This document shows, piece by piece, positions 21,458-31,920 of a stretch of 52,784 bases of DNA (the stretch's first letter is position 1; every line of letters starts with the position of its first letter). This DNA comes from Perkinsus olseni (Eukaryota > Perkinsozoa > Perkinsida). The stretch is from contig JABANN010000212.1 in assembly GCA_013115125.1 (NCBI GenBank), forward strand, positions 1-52,784, read 5' to 3'. The notes beneath the pieces were generated by a model. It was given only the letters and a program-made list of their open reading frames with translations. It did no database searches and was not told the DNA's origin. The position numbers were made by a program, and so were the translations under genes.

Positions 21458-22735
21458 TCACTTAGAAAGTATATCCCGATAAATCTGATCACCGACAACA
21501 AAGGCCTCTTCGTACTTCTCCTCGTAGACATCCATGGCCTCTAATATTTCCTGAATTATTGGACAGTCGTAGACGCGCGATAGGCGACAGCCGAACCTCA
21601 TCAACCTGCTTCACTTCATCTTCCGTCGCCCCATCTGCACCAAGACCCCTTTTACACAGCAGATATTCACGTTGAGCAATCAGCTTGAGAATTGGTAGTC
21701 GGTCTATCAGCCTCTTGGCCTGAAGCGCTGAGGAAATGTCACAAGCACGAGGTGGTCGCCAACCACTGGTTGGACACACTTCATTGTTGTAAACGTCGGC
21801 CACGTCTTTGCCTTCAAGTAGGGCGTCCTCAATGGCGCCAACGATCTGAGACGGTCTCGGGCGATAACGAAGTGTCTCCACCAGCAAGGCTCACCCGGAG
21901 GAGGTCGTCTCTCGAAGGCGCGCATGCTTCCGAACTCCACAATTCGTGTGTGCCTTGCATTGCCTTCTTGAGCTTAGCCATATCTTGAGGTGTAGACCGA
22001 GTGTTTTGTTTCGGAATACCCTGAAAGAGGTCATCCGTCAGCGCCTCGCTGTTCTCTCCACGAGAATACAACGGATGACGGCACCGGTCGTCCCACTCAC
22101 GCATTCTCTGACGATAGCGGGCATTGGTGCGGCGGCGCTGAGCCTCAAGTGGCGTATCTACAAGCGCAAACCCTTGCATTCGCAAGTTCGAACGTCCCCG
22201 ACTTGTTCGAGCAGCTCCCTCCGTTCGTCGTCCCAGGCCTCGTTAGCTCCAGCCGACTTATCTACTTGGGACTCACAAAAGCGGGTGAATCTGCGGGACA
22301 ATGTTAATGCCGGTCTCCCCGTCGATGTACACTAATAAACTTGCCTGCACTCCAGATCTTCAACCGCTTCGCTCAGTTTCACTTCAACGGATTCGGCAAG
22401 TTCCGCGACGAACTGCATGGTGTTCTACAGCATTGTCAGGGATGTGAGTAGGAGTCCCGACATTCTTTATCCTTTCTTGAGTTTCTCCACGCGCATCCAA
22501 CAACTTCGCTTGTATCTCATCGCGTTCGGACATAACATCTGTAAGTTGCTCTTGTAGCAGGCAAACCTCAGAGGACTGAGTGCAGAAGCGGCGTGACTGC
22601 TTCGCTCTAAGGTGTTGCACGGAGATTTCGTTCAAGCTGTGCTGAGCTACGCGGAGGTGGTGCACATCCCGCGAGTTGAAAAGCGAAGGTAGCGCCCACG
22701 AAAATGGCCTGCAGCTCGTTTGCGGTTGTTCCCAT
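21458..22735 (-). CDS. coiled-coil protein, unrecognised (short introns)
   Basis: On the minus strand the gene starts at 22735 with MGTTANELQAIF and ends in DQIYRDILSK. Between these lie helical, charged exons: VCLLQEQLTDVMSERDEIQ, RIKNFVAELAESVEVKLSEA, WDDERRELLEQ, DDLLRIVGAIEDALLEG and AKRLIDRLPILKLIAQREY. One intron is exactly 49 nt (between DDLLR and IVGAIE). Another, after the exon ending EDLECR, appears to start GCAAGT, a GC-AG intron. Heptad-like spacing suggests a coiled coil. No enzyme motif was seen. The junction before the exon beginning near GFALVDTPLEAQ is uncertain. The start faces the tRNA-Phe gene about 100 bp away. Confidence 0.55.
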
Positions 22736-22833
22736 CTCCAACTTGTGGTTCGACTCTATCTCTTGCCGTAACACCTGACATATATCGTGCGAAGTATAAC
22801 TGCAACCGCCGGCAGAAATACGATAGATTTTCA

Positions 22834-22906
22834 GCCCAGATAGCTCAGTTGGGAGAGCGCCAGACTGAAGATCTGGAGGTCCTCAGTTCGATCCTGGGTC
22901 TGGGCA
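22834..22906 (+). tRNA. tRNA-Phe (GAA)
   Basis: 73 nt, full cloverleaf. The acceptor GCCCAGA pairs with TCTGGGC plus discriminator A. The D-arm is AGCTCAGTTGGGAGAGC, and the anticodon arm is CCAGA-CTGAAGA-TCTGG with GAA at 22867-22869. The T-arm has TTCGATC. A T-run follows (CATTTTGC), consistent with Pol III termination. No intron. Confidence 0.97.
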
Positions 22907-23035
22907 TTTTGCTTTCCATCTATCCATCTGATCTGACTTCAGAATGTTCACCTATTTTCTCAAAAAGGTAAGTATTTATGTGAGCACGGACGCTAATCGA
23001 TCGCAAGAACGGTGACGCACGCCCGTCGAGAGGCG

Positions 23036-24114
23036 TCACAGGCTCGTCGACGAGCCACTTCTCACCGAGATCTGCTCCTTATAGGTCTCTTCCAACCGTT
23101 TCGCGATTGTGTTTACCGCTGTATCGATCTTCCGATTCGAGGCATTCGCCTCCTCAAGCGATGCACCTTGAATTGACTTGGTGGACCGCTCCACCCAGCG
23201 AGCGGATTCATGTAAAGCCGCCGTGGGAGATTCCTCACTGACCGATATCCTTGACGAGTTGAAGCAGTTGAGCTTTATGCGCGTCTACAGCATCAAAATC
23301 CCGAATTCTCTCGAGGTGCTGTTGTAACAGAGCTCGCTCTGCACAAGTCCTCGACGCCTCAACCAGCTCCACCTGCGAAGTCATTGAGCACGTCGTCTGT
23401 CTTATCAATGCGAGCGCGTCGACGGCAGGCTGATCCAAGCCTACCTCCTTTTTGATGCGTGTATCCACTTCAGAAGACAGGTACTCGATAGTCTCTGCGA
23501 ACCTGCTTCTCTCTAAGCGCTGAACTTCAAGGCACTCCGCTAATGCCATGGCAAGCTCCTCCTTAACCTGAGACGAGACATTCTGACCGGTTGTGTGTGT
23601 GCCGATCGCTGAGCAAGAAATGTTGCTCAGGAGTGGTTTTTCCAATCCCAACGTTTTCCTGTAAGATTTCACGATGCACTGCGACAAAACATCGCAGAAT
23701 ACGTTTGTTGACAGATAGGCGGACTGAGGCACCTCAAGCGTTCCTCCGGATCGATCACTGCCTGGGCCCAGTGAGCGAATGTTATCGTTAAAAGCATCCT
23801 GCATGCTCTGTAGGACCCTCTCCAGTGATCTGATGAACGGAGCAGCCATATAATAGTCATCACCGTCAGCATTATGTCATGGAGCGCCAACATTCAAGCT
23901 CGGACGATATGATATGCTAGTCATTCTCTTACTGGCTCAACTCTTGTTGGAGTAATCTTGCCGAACTCTCTATGAACTGCCGGTCCACGTTCGCAGAAGT
24001 GCTCGCTTCAGCGTAATTGGTTGACGACATATCGTTGACCTCCCCCAGCATCGCCTGCATCTCTTTGCGATCCTCTTTCAATCTGGCTTTAATCTCGGCA
24101 GCGAGGGTAGCCAT
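23036..24114 (-). CDS. coiled-coil protein, copy A
   Basis: The first exon starts at 24114 (MATLAAEIKARLKEDRKEM). A GT-AG intron joins QQELSQ to SLERVLQSMQDAF, and a 76-nt intron near 23180-23255 joins VKDIG to ASLEEANASNRK. The end is ISVRSGSSTSL. The protein is almost wholly helical and charged (VKEELAMALAECLEVQRLERSR, AQLLQLVKDI), typical of a coiled coil; no catalytic motif was seen and I do not recognise the family. A decayed paralogue lies at 25725-26417, as part of a segmental duplication that also copied the Cys-rich gene and tRNA-Gly. Confidence 0.6.
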
Positions 24115-24725
24115 TGGAACCCTACTCTGAAAAGCCCTACCAATGACCGGCGAATGATAGAGACATAATGAAGGATCGGTTCATCTGAAGCCAATTAGCT
24201 CCGGCTGGCAACCGAGGATAGAACCGTGAATTGAACGACACAGTCGTCGCGGATTTCTGCACCACCGATCACAAGCTAACATTGAACCCATCCCGAATGC
24301 AGTAAATGATAGCAAGCCAACGCCACTGAGACCCCTCCGCTCAGCGGGGGAGTATCCGGCCCACTCTTGCTACGAGTTATCAACCTATCTCAAAGATCTC
24401 TCCGCAAAGAGAGAATAGCTTGTTCGCACCACTCGACGGGTTTCCCAGTTATGCGTTGAACATTCCTCGCTTCCCCAACAAGACATCGTCAGACGATGAT
24501 CGTCTTCACCCGGAGGGTAACACCGCAAAGCAGCCAACCTCCAATGCCTTTAAAACGATACATACTCAAGATTACAGAGATACATCACGCCTATCTAAGG
24601 TGCTATGAATCGGTTCCCAATACCTCGACTAACACAAGCCGAATAATGTCATGCGATATCACAATCAAAAATGAAATACCCTGTGGAGCACGAGCTCCAT
24701 TAACTTGATCGATCACAGTCGAACT
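24115..24725. other. intergenic, nothing recognised
   Basis: No gene was recognised. The last ~100 bp belong to the near-identical duplicated block that contains the Cys-rich gene. Confidence 0.4.
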
Positions 24726-25380
24726 TTAACAATAATAAGGCTCACCATCGCAATCATCATCAGTCGGAGCGAAACATAGAGAGCCATCATCCTTCTTAAT
24801 GATACCGAAGCAGACAGCAGGATCCTGCCAGGTCTTGCAGTACGAGCCCCACTTGGAGTCACGGCACTGAGCCAAATCGTGGCATACATCGTCGCAGGTG
24901 GGCTCGGCATCCGGGCACGCAACTGGTTCAAGGGTCATGTCATCACATGTGTCTTGCTCAGTGGGCTGGAAGCAGTAGCCATCATCGTAGTGGTAGAGTC
25001 CGAAGCAGACACCATCGCTCTTGCAATAAGAACCATACTTTGATGTGGCGCACGCGGCAGTAGCGGCGCAAAGATCCTGGCAGTAGTTATCGGCCATAAC
25101 AACACCGAAGAGGAACACGATAGTAACGCGGAAGAACATTTTGGGGAAACTTTAAGAGTCAACTGAGAAAATAATGAGAAGCGGACGACCTACTGTGATA
25201 TTAGAACTTGAGGGAGGCTTCGAGCATGTAATTACGAACAGCTGTATTTCGCGCGCCGTCTGAAGTAACGCTCTGCATGCACGTGCTGTCTGATTGTGTC
25301 ACTCAGGATACTGTACGCATGTGCATGGCAGGATTTAGTAACAAATTCGCTAACGTCGGGTAACTCGCCCTTACAGGCCC
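24628..25380. repeat. segmental duplication, unit A block
   Basis: This block aligns with 26939-27690 at a constant offset of 2311 bp over the Cys-rich gene. Identity is near-complete from about 24645 to 25300 and falls off on both sides, while the neighbouring coiled-coil copies are strongly diverged. Confidence 0.85.
24726..25139 (-). CDS. secreted Cys-rich two-module protein, copy A
   Basis: Intronless, 137 residues. A signal peptide (MFFRVTIVFLFGVVMA, cleavage likely before DNY) is followed by two copies of an eight-cysteine module spaced C-x3-C-x5-C-x8-C-x5/8-C-x10/11-C-x7/8-C-x6/9-C, so 16 cysteines and probably eight disulfides. Shared landmarks are SK(Y/W)GSYCK and VCFG...DDG..CF.P. 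The protein is acidic and lacks any later hydrophobic segment, so it is probably secreted or delivered to the surface. Function unknown. A copy differing by two residues (Val/Leu in the signal, Asp/Asn in module 1) lies at 27037-27450. Confidence 0.8.
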   Translation of the reverse strand: MFFRVTIVFLFGVVMADNYCQDLCAATAACATSKYGSYCKSDGVCFGLYHYDDGYCFQPTEQDTCDDMTLEPVACPDAEPTCDDVCHDLAQCRDSKWGSYCKTWQDPAVCFGIIKKDDGSLCFAPTDDDCDGEPYYC

Positions 25381-25494
25381 GCCAACTAGGACTGCTTACT
25401 ACGTGGAAAGGATGAAAACCTTGAGGCGGGTTCTTTCGGGAGTTCAAGGCCGGGAGGGTGGCTAATGCTGTGTTCCAACTGCATTGCATCAACA

Positions 25495-25565
25495 GCATCA
25501 TTGGTCTAGTGGTAGAATACAACGTTGCCATCGTTGTGACCCGAGTTCGATTCTCGGTTGATGCA
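25495..25565 (+). tRNA. tRNA-Gly (GCC), copy A
   Basis: 71 nt. The anticodon arm CAACG-TTGCCAT-CGTTG has GCC at 25527-25529. The D-arm is GTCTAGTGGTAGAAT, and the T-arm CCGAG-TTCGATT-CTCGG pairs fully. The acceptor GCATCAT pairs with TTGATGC except for a T-T mismatch at the seventh pair. Copy B has A there and pairs perfectly. Confidence 0.95.
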
Positions 25566-25724
25566 GCTCTTTTGTCAATCGTTTGTGTCCCTGTGTCCTC
25601 TTCTCTCCTGATCCCTTCTACTTGAACTGCATCTCATGGCTGATTTCGGAATCAAATATCCACTTCCCGGGTTTTGCCAGTTCTTTCCGATTGGCGCCTG
25701 GGCGGGAATTTGATGGATGGGAAC

Positions 25725-26417
25725 TTACCGGCGGAAGACTGCCTCCTTTTTGATGCATGCATCTACTCTAGGAGAGAGGGGCCCGAGAGCAACGGCGGAA
25801 GTGCTTTTCTTTAAGCGATGAACTTCACCGCACTCAGTTGGTGCCGTCGCAAGTTCCTTCTGAACCGAGGATGAGATATCGTGATCTGTTGTCGTCGGTC
25901 GCCAAGCCACAAATACTGATCAGCGGCGGCACCTTGAATCCCGACGTTCTCCTGCAGGATTGCATAATGCGCCACTAGCTAGTCCAAAGACATCGCCAAT
26001 TAGGTTCGAAAGACAGATAGCTGGGCTGCAGAACCTCGGGGAATTCTTTGAACTGATTATCGTCTGGGCCCAGTGAGCGAATGTTATCGCTAAAAGCATC
26101 CTGCATGCTCTGTAGGACCCGCTTAAGTGATCTGATGAGCAAAGCAGCCATATAATTCATGATACGATAAAGAGCCAGTCTGTTCTCATCGTGCGTCAAC
26201 ATTTGAGCTCGAGTAAGATGAGATGCTAGCCATTCCCTTACTGTCTTTATTCTTGTCGGAGTAATCTTGCCGAATTTTCTATCAACAGCATATCCGCGTT
26301 CGCAGGAGTGCTGGCGCTGGCATAACACGGCATATCATCGATCTCCCGCAGCATCACGTGCACCTGTACGCAATCTTCCTTCAATTTGGCTTCAATTTCG
26401 GCGGAGAGGGTGGTCAT
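25725..26417 (-). pseudogene. decayed copy B of the coiled-coil gene
   Basis: From 26417 the minus strand reads MTTLSAEIEAKLKED, homologous to the start of the gene at 24114. The copy reaches an in-frame TAA after SARLLRQE, where copy A continues. Further pieces (SLKRVLQSMQDAFSDNIRSLGP; SSVQKELATAPTECGEV; DACIKKEA) follow copy A in order. The match ends near 25725, so the C-terminal third is missing. It is a truncated pseudogene of the host's own gene, much more diverged than the adjoining Cys-rich gene copies. Confidence 0.75.
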
Positions 26418-27036
26418 TAGGAATGCTACTTTGAAAACCTATAAAAACCCGATGTTCCGCATTTGGTAATGTAATTATCAAGGATGACTTCGCATATGTT
26501 GATCTCCAGTGGACAACCCGGGGATAGAACTGTGACTTGGATGACTCAGTCGGCGGCAGGGGGACGCCACGACCAGTGACCATCTCGCATTGCACCATCA
26601 GAAATCACTTGCAATAACTCTTCGGCCGTGAACGGCTCTGACTCAGAGCCTCTAAGACCTCTCTGCTGAAAACCAACGCGCGGCAACATCCGATCCACTC
26701 TCTGACTGAGTGATCGATTGGTCACATCCAGCAAGGGTGGAAGAGACGTAGCGCTAAGACCCCTCACTGAGGCATTCCCGAAATCACACACCTAATCACC
26801 CTGCCTTACTGAACGAGCGCTGTATCTCTCTCTTGTCAATAACTGCCTCATCCACTTCATTCGAAGTAGGTGAAGCTCCACTATCTTACAGAGAGGCAAA
26901 ACTTCGATACCATCCCAGTTATTGTCGCTGATTCTTTAACTAACACAACCCGTACAATGTCATGCGATATCACAATCAAAAATGAAATACCCTGTGGAGC
27001 ACGAGCTCCATTAACTTGATCGATCACAGTCGAACT
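26418..27036. other. intergenic, nothing recognised
   Basis: Corresponds to the diverged spacer of the duplication. Its last ~100 bp are nearly identical to the sequence downstream of the Cys-rich gene copy A. Confidence 0.4.
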
Positions 27037-27690
27037 TTAACAATAATAAGGCTCACCATCGCAATCATCATCAGTCGGAGCGAAACATAGAGAGCCATCA
27101 TCCTTCTTAATGATACCGAAGCAGACAGCAGGATCTTGCCAGGTCTTGCAGTACGAGCCCCACTTGGAGTCACGGCACTGAGCCAAATCGTGGCATACAT
27201 CGTCGCAGGTGGGCTCTGCATCCGGGCACGCAACTGGTTCAAGGGTCATGTCATCACATGTGTCTTGCTCAGTGGGCTGGAAGCAGTAACCATCATCGTA
27301 GTGGTAGAGTCCGAAGCAGACACCATTGCTCTTGCAATAAGAACCATACTTTGATGTGGCGCACGCGGCAGTAGCGGCGCAAAGATCCTGGCAGTAGTTA
27401 TCGGCCATAACAACACCGAAGAGGAACAGGATAGTAACGCGGAAGAACATTTTGGGGAAACTTTTAGAGTCAACTGAGAAAATAGTGAGAAGCGGACGAC
27501 CTGCTGTGATATTAGAATTTGAGGGAGGCTTCGAGCAAGTAATTACAAACAGCTGTATTTCGCGCGCCCTCTGAAGTAACGCTCTGCATGCACGTGCTGT
27601 CTGATTGTGTCGCGTAGGATACTGTACGCATGAACATGGCAGAATTTAGTGACAACTTCGCTATCGTCGGATTACTCACACTTACCGGCC
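26939..27690. repeat. segmental duplication, unit B block
   Basis: Partner of 24628-25380 at a 2311-bp offset. The duplication as a whole also includes the coiled-coil copies to the left and tRNA-Gly to the right (offset 2349, so small indels lie between). Confidence 0.85.
27037..27450 (-). CDS. secreted Cys-rich two-module protein, copy B
   Basis: 137 residues, identical to the protein at 24726-25139 except for Leu for Val in the signal peptide and Asn for Asp in the first module. All 16 cysteines are kept. It has the same intronless structure and nearly the same flanks. Both copies look intact and could be expressed. The high identity against diverged neighbours suggests recent homogenisation. 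Confidence 0.8.
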   Translation of the reverse strand: MFFRVTILFLFGVVMADNYCQDLCAATAACATSKYGSYCKSNGVCFGLYHYDDGYCFQPTEQDTCDDMTLEPVACPDAEPTCDDVCHDLAQCRDSKWGSYCKTWQDPAVCFGIIKKDDGSLCFAPTDDDCDGEPYYC

Positions 27691-28381
27691 CAACAAGCAG
27701 GGCATGCTTACTCCGTGAAAAGGGTGAAAACTTTGGGTGGCGTATCCCTGTGGGAGTTACAGCACGTACGAATAGCCATTGCCATACAGAACGGGATGAC
27801 GTCTGGAGCTAGTCACGGTGAGTGAACACCTCTTTCGTTAACAGCATCATTGGTCTAGTGGTAGAATACAACGTTGCCATCGTTGTGACCCGAGTTCGAT
27901 TCTCGGATGATGCAGTCTTTTCTCTAGCAATTGGGTGACATTTTGTGTCACCGTGTCCCCTCGCTCCATATCCGATCTCCATATTGTATCTGATTGCTGG
28001 GCTTGAAGTAGAATAACCAAGAGCGTGCACCATTCGAGTGCAGTTGATTGGCCAATGGGCGAATGAGTCAGGATCCTCTCGGTCTCTGATACCACCGCCC
28101 CGCCACGTCACGTTCGATATCGCGTGATGCGACGCGCAACTGCTAGGAAGAAGACATGTAGAAGTCAATAGCAAATACCGTCATTATTTTTTTCGATTCC
28201 CTTCCACAGATCAGTCGTCCAACGCCCAAGAGAGTGGTAGCCTCCAACAGAGTTTGCAGATGCAGTCGGTGCCACCTCGGACGATGTACCCCAGATAGGA
28301 GGATCAACACAGTTCCGCAACTGTTACAACTCTCAAACTCAAATACGGAAATCCCATCTGGAAACTCGAACACTCAGAATT
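27691..28381. other. intergenic with tRNA-Gly
   Basis: Apart from tRNA-Gly copy B at 27844-27914, nothing coding was recognised. The stretch 27915-28381 separates that tRNA from the 3' end of the minus-strand OB-fold gene. Confidence 0.4.
27844..27914 (+). tRNA. tRNA-Gly (GCC), copy B
   Basis: 71 nt, identical to copy A except at the 3' acceptor strand, where ATGATGC pairs perfectly with GCATCAT. Anticodon GCC at 27876-27878. It lies 394 bp upstream of the Cys-rich gene copy B, on the opposite strand, as in copy A. Confidence 0.97.
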
Positions 28382-30030
28382 TCACCATCTTCCTTTACCC
28401 TTCCCTCCCTTGTGCCCTCCTCCTTTCCGATGCCCTTTGCCCCCTTTTCCGCCTTTCCCCGCCTTGCCCTTGCCACGTGCGTGATCATCTGCGGATATGA
28501 TCAACGCGAGATCTCCTCACGCCAGCCCATCCTACCATCGTGGCGTCCCTGGCCTTTCCCTTTACCTTTGCCCTTACCCTTGCCCTTGCCATCTAAGCTG
28601 CGGCTTTCCCGTTGGGGCTCAGCCGCCTCTTCCTCAGACAGTAACTAAAATTTAAAGCATTCGGGTATTGGGAAGCACGGGCCCTCTATCCCCTCAAGGT
28701 CCCACTTCATACCATCGCTGCCGCCACCTCATCTGATTTGCCGATGTTCAGGTATGCTCCAAGAGATGCTCCTAAAAAGTGAAAAATTAGACGAACGGGT
28801 GAATCCTAGGTTGATGCTTACCCCCTGCAGAGGGGCGACTGTACTCCGCCTCCAAAGCCCTAGCCTCGTTCCTCCGGGCGTGCTTCCCCGTGTGGGGTTT
28901 CCTCGGCCCTGTCGCCGCGCGGTCGAACTTGCTCTTGAAAGCATCCTTCGAAACTTTGGCCTATCGCAAAAAAGTTCGCCGACCCTCCTCAAAGTTGTAT
29001 CATCCCACCATGTCGGTGACAACAGCCTCTCCCAGCTCTTCCCTGTTGAACCGTGTCGATGTAGACGCCTCGTTAGCAGGTGCCTCGTTAGTGGTCGCCG
29101 ACGGAGCGATGTCCTCTGTCACATAACTTGCACGCTTCAACCTCAGATTCCACGCATATCCTACTGTTCATAGCGACCTCCGGGGCCTTCTTATTCTGCC
29201 TTTTATGCATCTTATTTCGATCAGCGAATGATACGAACTTCGGCGGTCCGTCCCCGCTAGCATCCTTCGCTCGGGACTCCGCATTCCCACCGAATCGGGA
29301 CTGAGGGATCAACGTTCCCTTCAGAAGGGAAGCCCCTAGGCAATGCCCTACCTCAGCTGCCAGCCTGTTGGCCTTCCACGCCTCCACTAACCGGTCTACA
29401 GTGCCTCCCAACACTTTCACCTGAGGACCGCAGCCAGAAGGATACGCGACGGGTGCTAGTCACTACTTTATCAGGCCGTAGGAGAACTTGGCCGTTGAGG
29501 ACCTCTGTCGAGCCATCCAAAAGTATCTTGGTACCTTCCTAGGAAGATACGAATGAGGTCGGTGTAACCAAAATTACCTGGTGGCAGCCCCGCAGAAAGA
29601 GCATCTACTCTGTCCACTTCAAGGCAGCTAACCTGAGACGAGAAGACTGAACGTTGGCCCGAGCAAGGCCGTTGTGGTACCTTCTGCGTGCCATCGGTCG
29701 CCTGCAGCAGGAGGACCCTCTTCCCGCCTCCACTTCCCTTAGACGCCTCATACGTAGCCGAAGCAGCTGCTGGCTTACTGATGTCACTCACTTTTATCAG
29801 CTGCAGTAAGACCCCCTGAGAAAAACCAGTAAAGCCGCCAATCGACAGCTTCTCGTCTTACGCCAGCTGCGAGCTTGGATTCCTCTATCTGCCTCTGGAC
29901 GTTGTCGATCATCACAGCACTTTTATTATGGACCTCCTCCCCGCTGTCACCCGCAGCCCGTGAGCCTAGTTTCCGTATATCAGAGTTTAGGATGTACTGC
30001 CGGGGGCTGACAAGAAGTATCTTAGGTCGA
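28382..30030 (-). CDS. TDRD3/RMI1-like OB-fold protein with Lys/Gly-rich tail
   Basis: TDRD3 binds topoisomerase 3-beta on RNA through an N-terminal OB-fold. Reading the minus strand, exons give YILNSDIRKLGS, LIKVSDISKP, KRVLLLQATDGTQK, VDRVDALSAGLPPG, KVLGGTVDRLVEAWKANR and then GPPKFVSFADRNK. These match the TDRD3 order (LNIDLRDIG, LRLQMTDG, PPGTKV, VLGGEVEHLIEKW, GPPPFVPF). After a helical, UBA-like stretch the protein ends in an extended (GK)n and GGK-rich tail finishing GKGRW. No Tudor domain was seen. One short intron in the tail (32 nt) starts GTGAGG. The first exon (5' of about 30030) was not found; the repeat element at 30457-30670 lies just upstream. Confidence 0.65.
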
Positions 30031-30456
30031 AGCGGGGAAATTACAGACCGTTTGGATATGCCACCGGTCTGCGGTTTTATCACCCGAAAAAGCCACCCGC
30101 GAATAAATCAATTTCATTAAAAAGTTTCCCAAAATGTCCATTTGTCAAATCAAAATGTGGGGTTTTCTGATACACCTCCGAGAGAGGAAAAAACGAAACA
30201 GAAAATCCCGAAATGCGATATACCGTCAAGTTCACATGAGGAAGTCTATAAAAACGAAGAGAATCTTTTCTCATGAGAATGACTGCCGTCAACTACCTTC
30301 CAGCAGCATCCCGGAGCTCCGCCATCGCCAACGGGCACAGGTTAAGGTTCCATTCCGACGGTACACCTGCTACTGCTGTTGCCATGATAGTAACGGAAAA
30401 AATAATACTGTAAATGAAAAATGTCAAAAAATAATCGCTTCGCTCCGCCAGCAAAA
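30031..30456. other. region upstream of the OB-fold gene, unresolved
   Basis: It should contain the first exon and promoter of the minus-strand gene, but neither could be identified. A CTTCGCTCCGCC motif lies at 30438-30449. Confidence 0.35.
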
Positions 30457-30670
30457 GGGTCCCAGTGGAGGCACTCTCTGGTCCCGGTGGAGGCACTCGG
30501 TAAAAAAGATTGTTTTTGAAGGGAAACGCCGGCCTACGGCCCGCATAGTCCCAATAACGTCTTCTGGTCCCTCCCGCAGTTCAAATGGACTCGTGCAAGT
30601 CTGCACTTGAACCGCTGCGCGCATCATTTATTATGGAAAAACGACCGGTGCCGGGATCGAACCAGAGACC
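30457..30670 (-). repeat. tRNA-3'-end-headed repeat, left copy
   Basis: 214 bp, the inverse partner of 33297-33522 at roughly 85-90% identity by eye. Read on the minus strand it begins GGTCTCTGG-TTCGATC-CCGGCACCGG (a T-arm with 4/5 pairs plus an acceptor-like strand), then TTTTT, then about 180 bp of unique body ending in two direct copies of a 22-nt unit with core GTGGAGGCACTC. Confidence 0.8.
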
Positions 30671-31237
30671 TCGTCCACTGAGGTCCTTGAGGGAGAGAGG
30701 ATGGATGGTAACCACAAAATCAGTGATTTGCGGTTACAAGTTGTAGCGTACAACCCGTACTCAGCCTCGACCATGGAGACGTTCTGGCTGTGCGTGGAGG
30801 GCTCACCCACACCAGTGAGAGGGCTCACCGGCACCAAACGGCTCAACATGTTTTCTCTAACAGTTAGAGTCTAACTCGACGACAAAAGGGCGGAAGCCTT
30901 TGTAGCTGGAATGTGCCTCGCCTCAGCCCTCACGGAGGAGAGCGCCGAAAAGTGCAACATCTGCGGGTTGAACCTGCGTCTCTCCACGAGTACGCGTGCC
31001 CCACGTGTCGTGCGATCACCTCCGTGAAACGGCTATTAATAATGGCTCGTGACCGTTGCTGCGAATGGCAGCCTGCGACAGTACTGTAAAGCTTACACCA
31101 TACGACATATGGAAGTACGGTACTAGTAGTACCATAATGATATTTATTACCAGCCTGGTAACACCAGGTAATACGATAATGGTATACGTCACGCTGGCCT
31201 CTTATAATGTCCCAGCAGAGTTCTTTTCCCCATCGTC
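30671..31237. other. intergenic, nothing recognised
   Basis: No gene could be supported. A quasi-palindromic GCGGGTTGAACCTGCG near 30963-30978 resembles a tRNA T-arm B-box on the minus strand but has no tRNA around it. Confidence 0.35.
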
Positions 31238-31618
31238 ATGCCTCGCATTGGTGGGAGGAAAGCCCGCGCGTGGTCGAGTGATGTCCAGAATGAAAAGACC
31301 AAACTAGACCGAGCTCTGTCTGCCGAGAATGCTTACATGAGCGATAGTGAGGTCAGGATCTCGAACCACTTGGGGGGCTACCAAAGGAAGGAAGTCTATA
31401 AGCGGTGGGCCCTTTTGATAGAGACTAGGACGCAGAGGTCTCCACCATACGGGCTGTACCTCCGCCGCGCGGATCGTCCGAGGACGCTGTCGATAGCCCG
31501 GCGTATCGGTCTTGGAGAATGGGCTGAGGAAAACCTTCGACAGTGTGCTCCGAGTTCGATTGCTGCCCATGCGCAAGATCCAGGCGCAGGCGAGTCGCAG
31601 CCTCCATCAATAGATTGA
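31238..31618 (+). CDS. hypothetical protein, 126 aa
   Basis: An uninterrupted frame from ATG at 31238 encodes a basic, hydrophilic protein with a charged centre (GGYQRKEVYKRWALLIETR, RRADRPRTLSIARRIGLGEW). No signal peptide, membrane segment or known motif was seen. It lies in a repeat-rich stretch with no close neighbour gene, so it may be a remnant or a chance frame. The composition is protein-like, which is the only support. Confidence 0.3.
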   Translation: MPRIGGRKARAWSSDVQNEKTKLDRALSAENAYMSDSEVRISNHLGGYQRKEVYKRWALLIETRTQRSPPYGLYLRRADRPRTLSIARRIGLGEWAEENLRQCAPSSIAAHAQDPGAGESQPPSID

Positions 31619-31920
31619 CTCAGAGGCCTTATAAGCTGTATCTTAAACTAGTAGGATTTCCGTAGAACCCGTATCATTGAATAATTAATGGTGAGCTGCA
31701 TCAATGGTCAAAGATCTTTAGCTGAATCCTGAGTGACTCAGTCGCTTTGTCGATATCCGATCGAAATCGGTTTTTAGCAGCAGCGCTTCGCACTGCATAG
31801 CTTTCTCCTACTACTTCTATCCATTTCATGTCATGTATTTTGGTATCCTAACGAGAATCAGTGTAAATGATTCAGTTTCAATCCATTCAACGTGATGCGT
31901 TCAGTTCCAGTTGGACGGTT
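31619..31920. other. intergenic, nothing recognised
   Basis: No exon, RNA gene or clear repeat was seen in this AT-richer stretch before the tandem duplication. Confidence 0.4.
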
